A stretch of 8,832 nt of DNA, taken from Nanobdellati archaeon. Lineage in GTDB: Archaea > Aenigmatarchaeota > Aenigmatarchaeia > PWEA01. The stretch is taken from NCBI GenBank assembly GCA_022257805.1, contig JAKOPB010000013.1, positions 1-8,832 of the forward strand, in the 5' to 3' direction. Under the pieces are notes generated by a model, which was not told the DNA's origin, ran no database searches, and saw only the letters and a program-made list of their open reading frames with translations. This document shows positions 6,018 to 8,832 of this stretch, piece by piece. The translations under genes were made by a program, and so were the position numbers. Within the stretch, counting starts at the first letter, position 1; each line of letters starts with the position of its first letter.

Positions 6018-6160
6018 CAAAGACCGGTCGCCTCTTTGGCTTCTATTTCCTCAATTTCTTCATAAGCCTCTTCAGAGCCGCAGGTAGGACAGATGGCCGG
6101 CCCAGCCTCTCCATAGTGGATGTCACCACAAACCTGACACTCAAAAAACTTTTTAGACAT
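6017..6160 (-). CDS. Rubredoxin-like metal-knuckle protein, 47 aa
   Basis: ATG at 6160-6158, TGA at 6019-6017. The peptide starts MSKKFFECQVCGDIHYG and carries C8-X2-C11-X12-C24-X2-C27. The short 12-residue gap, the GDIHYGEAGP loop and CPTCG match the rubredoxin-like domain found at the end of rubrerythrins rather than a classical rubredoxin, where the two pairs are about 27-30 residues apart. It is followed by a Glu-rich helix (EEAYEEIEEIEAKE). The four Cys should bind one Fe (electron carrier) or Zn (structural). An in-frame TAA lies four codons upstream, so this is the full gene. It overlaps the downstream FAD reductase gene by one base, which favours the iron, electron-carrying reading. 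No rubrerythrin, superoxide reductase or flavodiiron protein lies in the window as a terminal acceptor. Confidence 0.88.
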   Translation of the reverse strand: MSKKFFECQVCGDIHYGEAGPAICPTCGSEEAYEEIEEIEAKEATGL

Positions 6161-6203
6161 GATATCTATTTAATTGTTTTTCATCTACAAAAGATTTCAT
6201 CAG

Positions 6204-6217
6204 GGTCCTGAAGGACC
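6204..6217 (-). promoter_or_regulatory. Palindrome upstream of the rubredoxin/reductase operon
   Basis: GGTCC-TGAA-GGACC, a 5-bp perfect stem with a 4-nt loop, placed 44-57 nt before the rubredoxin start and 34 nt past the lipoprotein stop. Its position suits either an operator upstream of a weak promoter or a hairpin ending the lipoprotein transcript; on the minus strand it is followed within ~10 nt by UCUUUU. No clean TATA element lies at -26 of the operon, so regulated transcription is plausible. The choice is open. Confidence 0.35.
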
Positions 6218-6251
6218 TGGATTCATTCCTGTTTTGATTTCTATCAATATT

Positions 6252-7292
6252 TTAGTGTAGTTCGTGTTCTAAATCGAAGTGTGCCCCGAGAAGCGAGTTC
6301 TCGTCTATGATGAACTCGCAGATGGTTTCATTCCATGCACAGTCCTCGGTACTTCCTTCCATCTCCCAGCCCTGGAACTTATAACCGTCGTCAGGGATTG
6401 CTTCTACAGTCACCTTCTCCCCCTCTTCGTAGATGTACGTACCTGGCTCCGGATCAGTCGTCCCGCCGTTGGTATAGACACCTAAGTCCAGTTCATATTC
6501 ATCGATCTCTTCCTCGGTGAAGTGCGCAGCAAGCATGGAGTCCTCTTTTATCGTGAAGTTGCATATCTTATTGTAGGTATCGCATTCCACGGCACTGCCT
6601 TCCATCTCCCAGCCCTGGAACTGCCACTCTTCGTCGGGCATAGCCTCTGCGATTACTTCTTCGTCGTCTTCGTAGATATGGGTTCCTGGCTCCGGAACCG
6701 TGGTACCTCCCTCCATGTCAATCATTTCCAGTTCGTGTTCTCCCACGTCCTCCACAAAGTAAGCAATGACTTTCCTGTTGCTGTCCATCGTCAGTGTTAT
6801 AACGTCTTGGTCGTCTTCATCATCTTCATTAATTACATCTTCAAGAGCCCATTCGTTGAAGACCCACCCTTCCTCGGGTACGACCTCGAGAGTTACTTCT
6901 GCACCTTCTTCGTACTCTTCCTCATAAGGATCTATCTCCACAGAACCCTGTCCCTCTACGGTTACATCTAGATTATACGTGGGCCTTGTTTCTTCCTCGG
7001 CAAAATGTGCTGCCAGTGAGGAATCTTCTTTTATGGTAAAGGTGCAGACCCTGTCGTACTGGTCACACTCCTCTGCGCTGCCGGTCCTTTCCCACCCCTG
7101 GAATTTGTAGCCTTCTTCTGGTATTGCTTCTACAACCACTTCTTTGCCTTCCTCATGACTGTACGTTCCTTCCTCAGGTTCTGTAGCTCCACCTTCCCTT
7201 GCAAAAACTTCCAACTCTACCTCTTCACTTATGCAACCAGAAACAATTACCAAGGACAGAAAAAGTAAAACAATGATAATATACTTTTTCAT
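6252..7292 (-). CDS. Secreted lipoprotein with four InlB-B-like repeats
   Basis: 346 aa. MKKYIIIVLLFLSLVIVSGC is a Sec-type signal with lipobox VSGC, so C20 should be lipidated and the rest anchored outside the membrane. The mature part is four tandem ~73-80-residue repeats, about 26-98, 107-180, 187-259 and 267-340. Each has the pattern of the divergent InlB B-repeat: GG or GQGS, E/P-rich turn, VEAIPEEGYKFQGW, and a final LAAHF or VIAYF strand. Repeats 1, 3 and 4 carry a CX6C pair (C76/C83, C237/C244, C318/C325) just after the GW motif, probably a disulfide loop; repeat 2 lacks it and has an acidic insert NEDDEDDQD instead. There is no C-terminal anchor. Such repeats are found in adhesins and surface stalks. 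Function as an envelope or cell-contact protein is inference. Confidence 0.92.
   Translation of the reverse strand: MKKYIIIVLLFLSLVIVSGCISEEVELEVFAREGGATEPEEGTYSHEEGKEVVVEAIPEEGYKFQGWERTGSAEECDQYDRVCTFTIKEDSSLAAHFAEEETRPTYNLDVTVEGQGSVEIDPYEEEYEEGAEVTLEVVPEEGWVFNEWALEDVINEDDEDDQDVITLTMDSNRKVIAYFVEDVGEHELEMIDMEGGTTVPEPGTHIYEDDEEVIAEAMPDEEWQFQGWEMEGSAVECDTYNKICNFTIKEDSMLAAHFTEEEIDEYELDLGVYTNGGTTDPEPGTYIYEEGEKVTVEAIPDDGYKFQGWEMEGSTEDCAWNETICEFIIDENSLLGAHFDLEHELH
6355..6379 (-). repeat. Direct repeat copy A within lipoprotein gene (repeat 4)
   Basis: A 25-bp stretch identical to 6598-6622, spaced 243 bp (81 codons), encoding the FQGWEMEG core of InlB-like repeat 4. Identity at DNA level, including synonymous sites, points to a recent duplication or gene conversion of this repeat unit. 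Confidence 0.75.
6598..6622 (-). repeat. Direct repeat copy B within lipoprotein gene (repeat 3)
   Basis: Identical to 6355-6379; the FQGWEMEG core of repeat 3. The corresponding part of repeat 1 (near 7083-7107) encodes the similar FQGWERTG but with different codons. Confidence 0.75.
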
Positions 7293-7317
7293 TATGTTTA
7301 CCTTATCCCTGAAACTA

Positions 7318-7327
7318 CTTAAATTTT
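7318..7327 (-). promoter_or_regulatory. TATA box for the lipoprotein gene
   Basis: AAAATTTAAG on the minus strand, centred ~30 nt before the ATG at 7292; a leaderless or very short-leader transcript. Confidence 0.5.
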
Positions 7328-7379
7328 TGAGATAGGGCTTTCTGGTTCAACCAATTATAATTCGAGAAGAAGAGAATTT

Positions 7380-7389
7380 ACTTTTTATT
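7380..7389 (+). promoter_or_regulatory. TATA box for the membrane methyltransferase gene
   Basis: ACTTTTTATT centred ~28 nt before the ATG at 7413, on the other side of the 120-bp divergent gap shared with the lipoprotein gene. Confidence 0.45.
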
Positions 7390-7412
7390 CTTGTCAATGT
7401 AAATAAAATCTT

Positions 7413-8117
7413 ATGAACAAACGTAGGATAGTATTCATAATACTTGGCATTCTGGCAGTACTTTCATTACCTTCCTTTCTGGAGCACGTGAGCTGGTTTG
7501 TATCAGGAGACGTTGAGTCCATGGTTGTGGAGGGTAGATGGGACCTCGTAACACTCAATGCTGCATTATTTCTTGCCTTCCTTTTGCCTCTATCCTTTCG
7601 CCGTCATGTAGAGTGGAAATCCATGGGCATATACACAGCCTTCATAGTATCCCTTTTCGTTGAGATGTACGGAATTCCATTGACTATATACCTCTCCTCG
7701 GCGGCCCTTTTTTCGCCTGCAGGTACACCTCCTGATCAGGCAGCTATCCTAACCTTCAGCTTCATGGGCCAGAGTCTTGGGATGAATATATGGAAATTGG
7801 CGGGAGCTTTCGTGAGCTTGGTAGGAATGATAGTTATCATCGTGGGCTGGACAACCCTCTACAAAAACAGAAAAAATAAGGATCTTGTAACCTCTGGTAT
7901 ATACAAATATTCTCGCCATCCACAGTACCTTGGGATAATACTAATAGCTACCGGCTGGTTCATACACTGGCCCTCTATACTGACCCTTGCAATACTACCT
8001 GTTCTTGTTTATTTTTACTATAAGCTGGCCATCAAAGAGGAGGAAGAAGTTATGGACGGCCTGGATAAGCCGGAAAACTACAGGAATTATATGGATCGTA
8101 CTCCGAGGTTTATATGA
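7413..8117 (+). CDS. Integral membrane methyltransferase, ICMT/PEMT family
   Basis: 234 aa with about five hydrophobic segments: 6-23, 44-61, 72-100, 127-149 and 171-204 (the last probably a helical hairpin). The C-terminal half carries the SAM-binding signature of isoprenylcysteine/phospholipid methyltransferases: [17 protein letters not shown] (158-174, with R168-H169-P170), then the membrane hairpin, a KEEEEV segment (208-213) and the closing [13 protein letters not shown] (221-233). The active site should be at the cytoplasmic membrane face. True protein isoprenylcysteine methylation is a eukaryotic pathway, so a lipid headgroup or small-molecule acceptor is more likely here; this cannot be told from sequence. 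The N-terminal half is less conserved and may set the substrate. The start is supported by a promoter element 28 nt upstream. It diverges from the lipoprotein gene. Confidence 0.88.
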   Translation: MNKRRIVFIILGILAVLSLPSFLEHVSWFVSGDVESMVVEGRWDLVTLNAALFLAFLLPLSFRRHVEWKSMGIYTAFIVSLFVEMYGIPLTIYLSSAALFSPAGTPPDQAAILTFSFMGQSLGMNIWKLAGAFVSLVGMIVIIVGWTTLYKNRKNKDLVTSGIYKYSRHPQYLGIILIATGWFIHWPSILTLAILPVLVYFYYKLAIKEEEEVMDGLDKPENYRNYMDRTPRFI

Positions 8118-8141
8118 GGCTTCCGGAAAGATATGCTTAGG

Positions 8142-8149
8142 CTTAAGTA
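8142..8149 (+). promoter_or_regulatory. TATA box for the deoxyribosyltransferase-like gene
   Basis: CTTAAGTA centred ~37 nt before the chosen ATG at 8183. Transcription would start near 8171, downstream of the ATGs at 8165 and 8168, leaving a ~12-nt leader carrying GGTGAT. Confidence 0.45.
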
Positions 8150-8173
8150 CGTATTTGAAAACAGATGATGTAT

Positions 8174-8179
8174 GGTGAT
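8174..8179 (+). promoter_or_regulatory. GGTGAT Shine-Dalgarno site, decides the start at 8183
   Basis: GGTGAT is a perfect complement of the archaeal anti-SD core AUCACC and stands 3 nt before the ATG at 8183. It argues against the upstream in-frame ATGs. Confidence 0.6.
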
Positions 8180-8182
8180 AAA

Positions 8183-8569
8183 ATGAAGGCTTTTCTGAGT
8201 ATAAAATACCATACAGATGCTGCCAACCAAGAAAAAATTCAGGACATCGTGGAAGTTCTCGAGGAGTCAGGTTTCGAGGTCTCATGTATGACAACGAAGG
8301 ACTACAATCGGGATGAAGAAATGGAGGCCGAAGAACTTATGAAGGAAACATTTGAGGAGATCGATTCGTCCGATCTGATGTTTGTAGATCTCACAGAGAA
8401 AGGTGTTGGGCTGGGGATAGAAACTGGTTACGCCAGGAGCCAGGGAATCCCTGTATATACTATAGCTGATAAAGGTTCCGACATATCAAAGACACTGGAG
8501 GGCATATCCGAAGAGATTATTGAATATGAAAGTCCAGGAGATCTTGCAGACAAGTTGAAAAGGATTTAG
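8183..8569 (+). CDS. Nucleoside 2-deoxyribosyltransferase / DNPH1-family protein
   Basis: 128 aa from ATG 8183. The open frame extends to ATGs at 8165/8168, but the SD site and promoter spacing favour 8183, giving MKAFLSIKYH, a typical first strand for the family. The fold is Rossmann-like: strand 2-9, helix 17-30, strand FEVSCMT, helix 49-60, strand DLMFVDL (64-70), then GVGLGIETGYARSQG (74-88) and strand IPVYTIA. The GxGxE segment with E80 matches the catalytic-Glu motif of DNPH1 and bacterial deoxyribosyltransferases (GVGYELG type), and D64 matches the conserved substrate Asp. These enzymes break or exchange the N-glycosidic bond of deoxynucleosides or their 5'-phosphates, in nucleotide salvage or sanitation. 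Whether this one is a transferase, a hydrolase or a nucleotide sensor is not clear. Confidence 0.85.
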   Translation: MKAFLSIKYHTDAANQEKIQDIVEVLEESGFEVSCMTTKDYNRDEEMEAEELMKETFEEIDSSDLMFVDLTEKGVGLGIETGYARSQGIPVYTIADKGSDISKTLEGISEEIIEYESPGDLADKLKRI

Positions 8570-8582
8570 AATTTTAAAACCA

Positions 8583-8592
8583 TTTTTTCTTT
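8583..8592 (+). terminator. U-tract terminator after the deoxyribosyltransferase-like gene
   Basis: TTTTTTCTTT starting 14 nt after the stop codon at 8569; no hairpin precedes it. This is typical of hairpin-free archaeal termination. Confidence 0.45.
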
Positions 8593-8658
8593 GGGTGAAA
8601 ATGATAAACCAGGTGAAATCGTCTACATGACCTCGGTTTTAAGTTGTTTATCGGCGTC

Positions 8659-8671
8659 TACCCCTGGGGTA
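8659..8671. repeat. Perfect 13-bp palindrome
   Basis: TACCCC-T-GGGGTA, six-base arms around a single T, 12 nt upstream of the ATG at 8683. It could be an operator half-buried in a promoter, but one or two such palindromes are expected by chance in a window of this size. Confidence 0.35.
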
Positions 8672-8682
8672 CGGAGGAAAAT

Positions 8683-8739
8683 ATGATGTTAATTGAGACA
8701 TACAGAGGAAGTTCTGACTTTGTGGATGCAATTGCATAA
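8683..8739 (+). CDS. Possible 18-aa peptide or remnant of a broken gene
   Basis: ATG ATG at 8683-8688 follows CGGAGG (8672-8677), the strongest purine-rich ribosome site in the window, and a TATA-like GGTTTTAAG (8635-8643) stands ~45 nt before the ATG. The frame reads MMLIETYRGSSDFVDAIA and stops at TAA 8737-8739. In the same frame, both before the ATG (FIGVYPWGTEEN) and after the stop (NFKDHEGNLNIQVGNN), the translation stays open and looks protein-like. Thus it may be a fragment of a longer lost gene. Chance cannot be excluded. Confidence 0.22.
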   Translation: MMLIETYRGSSDFVDAIA

Positions 8740-8760
8740 AATTTTAAGGACCACGAAGGA

Positions 8761-8772
8761 AATTTAAATATA
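8761..8772 (+). promoter_or_regulatory. TATA box for the gene starting at 8801
   Basis: AATTTAAATATA centred ~34 nt before the ATG; predicted transcription start near 8792 leaves a leader of about 8 nt beginning around GGGATAAAAT. Confidence 0.5.
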
Positions 8773-8800
8773 CAGGTCGGAAATAACCAAGGGATAAAAT

Positions 8801-8832
8801 ATGTCTTACGATTTTGAGTTTGATATGATAGA
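8801..8832 (+). CDS. 5' end of a gene leaving the window
   Basis: ATG at 8801 opens a frame MSYDFEFDMI that runs to the window edge. A good TATA-like element and a short leader with GGGAT (8791-8795) precede it. Ten residues are not enough to name a family. Confidence 0.6.
   Translation, partial: MSYDFEFDMI

Larger units (their letters stand above)
8570..8800. other. Intergenic region without a convincing gene
   Basis: 231 bp. It holds an AT-rich stretch and T-tract just after the previous stop, a GGTGAAAATG followed by only nine codons (8601-8630), a perfect 13-bp palindrome (8659-8671), a GGAGG site and an 18-codon ORF (8683-8739), and the promoter of the gene at 8801. Frame 1 is open from 8617 to 8814 apart from one TAA at 8737-8739. 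No tRNA-like cloverleaf is visible. It may be ordinary intergenic sequence or a decayed small gene. Confidence 0.4.

Noticed and set aside
6018..6020. TTG start for the FAD reductase
   Set aside because: It lies on the stop junction of the rubredoxin-like gene; the ATG one codon on gives the common TGATG coupling overlap.
6279..6971. Plus-strand open frames opposite the lipoprotein gene (149, 68 and 61 codons)
   Set aside because: They are antisense shadows of a repetitive, Glu-rich gene; their low-complexity content arises from the reverse complement of GAA/GAG codons, and the minus-strand product has a signal peptide and repeats.
8165..8170. Tandem ATGs as start of the deoxyribosyltransferase-like gene
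   Set aside because: They fall at or before the predicted transcription start, and GGTGAT stands directly before the ATG at 8183, where family similarity also begins.
8601..8630. Nine-codon ORF after GGTGAAAATG
   Set aside because: It lies directly after a probable U-tract terminator and is too short to support as a gene.
8683..8717. C/D-box guide RNA (ATGATGT ... CTGA)
   Set aside because: The C box is one base off, no D'/C' pair is present and no terminal stem can be formed.
1..8832. tRNA, rRNA, CRISPR array, insertion sequence or integrase
   Set aside because: I found no cloverleaf with T-arm, no regularly spaced repeats and no transposase or integrase motifs on either strand; the only direct repeats are inside the lipoprotein gene.

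Overview
The window looks archaeal. Most genes have an AT-rich TATA-like element centred about 26-30 nt before the start codon, which fits TBP/TFB promoters on leaderless mRNAs. A few genes instead have a short leader with a GGTGA(T) Shine-Dalgarno (SD) site. Intergenic gaps are short, Arg is mostly AGA/AGG, Ile is often ATA, and most predicted soluble proteins are rich in Asp/Glu. A salt-adapted archaeon of moderate GC, for example a Nanohaloarchaeota-like lineage, is my best guess, but there is no rRNA or other marker gene here, so the lineage is only an inference.

Layout. 1-694 is the 3' part of a radical SAM enzyme gene (COG2100-like). 780-953 is a 57-aa small ORF with its own promoter and SD site. 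982-1461 (-) and 1573-2952 (+) are divergent genes for two unrecognised proteins, one small and acidic, the other 459 aa with OB-like and winged-helix-like parts. 2984-3199 (+, 71-aa membrane protein) and 3200-3724 (-, membrane protein with a bacterial-type PH domain) converge with abutting stop codons. 3820-4230 (+) is an orphan. 4266-4910 (+) encodes a complete glyoxalase-II-like metallo-beta-lactamase (MBL) fold hydrolase. 4939-5211 (-) is an orphan.

6160-5298 (-) is the one clear operon: a 47-aa rubredoxin-like metal-knuckle protein overlapping, in a TGATG junction, an FAD/NAD(P)H oxidoreductase of the ferredoxin-NADP reductase superfamily. It reads as a compact NAD(P)H-to-rubredoxin electron-transfer module. 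6252-7292 (-) is a secreted lipoprotein of four InlB-B-like repeats, three of which carry a conserved CX6C pair. 7413-8117 (+) is an integral membrane methyltransferase of the ICMT/PEMT type. 8183-8569 (+) is a nucleoside 2-deoxyribosyltransferase-family protein. 8570-8800 holds no convincing gene, only a probable terminator, a 13-bp palindrome and a short open frame broken by a stop. 8801 starts a gene that leaves the window.

The genes do not form one large pathway. Apart from the rubredoxin/reductase pair, each appears to be its own transcription unit. The items most worth following are the redox pair with its palindrome upstream, the cysteine-paired InlB-like surface lipoprotein, the orphan OB/winged-helix protein with its divergent acidic partner, and the contrast between leaderless and GGTGA-led genes.
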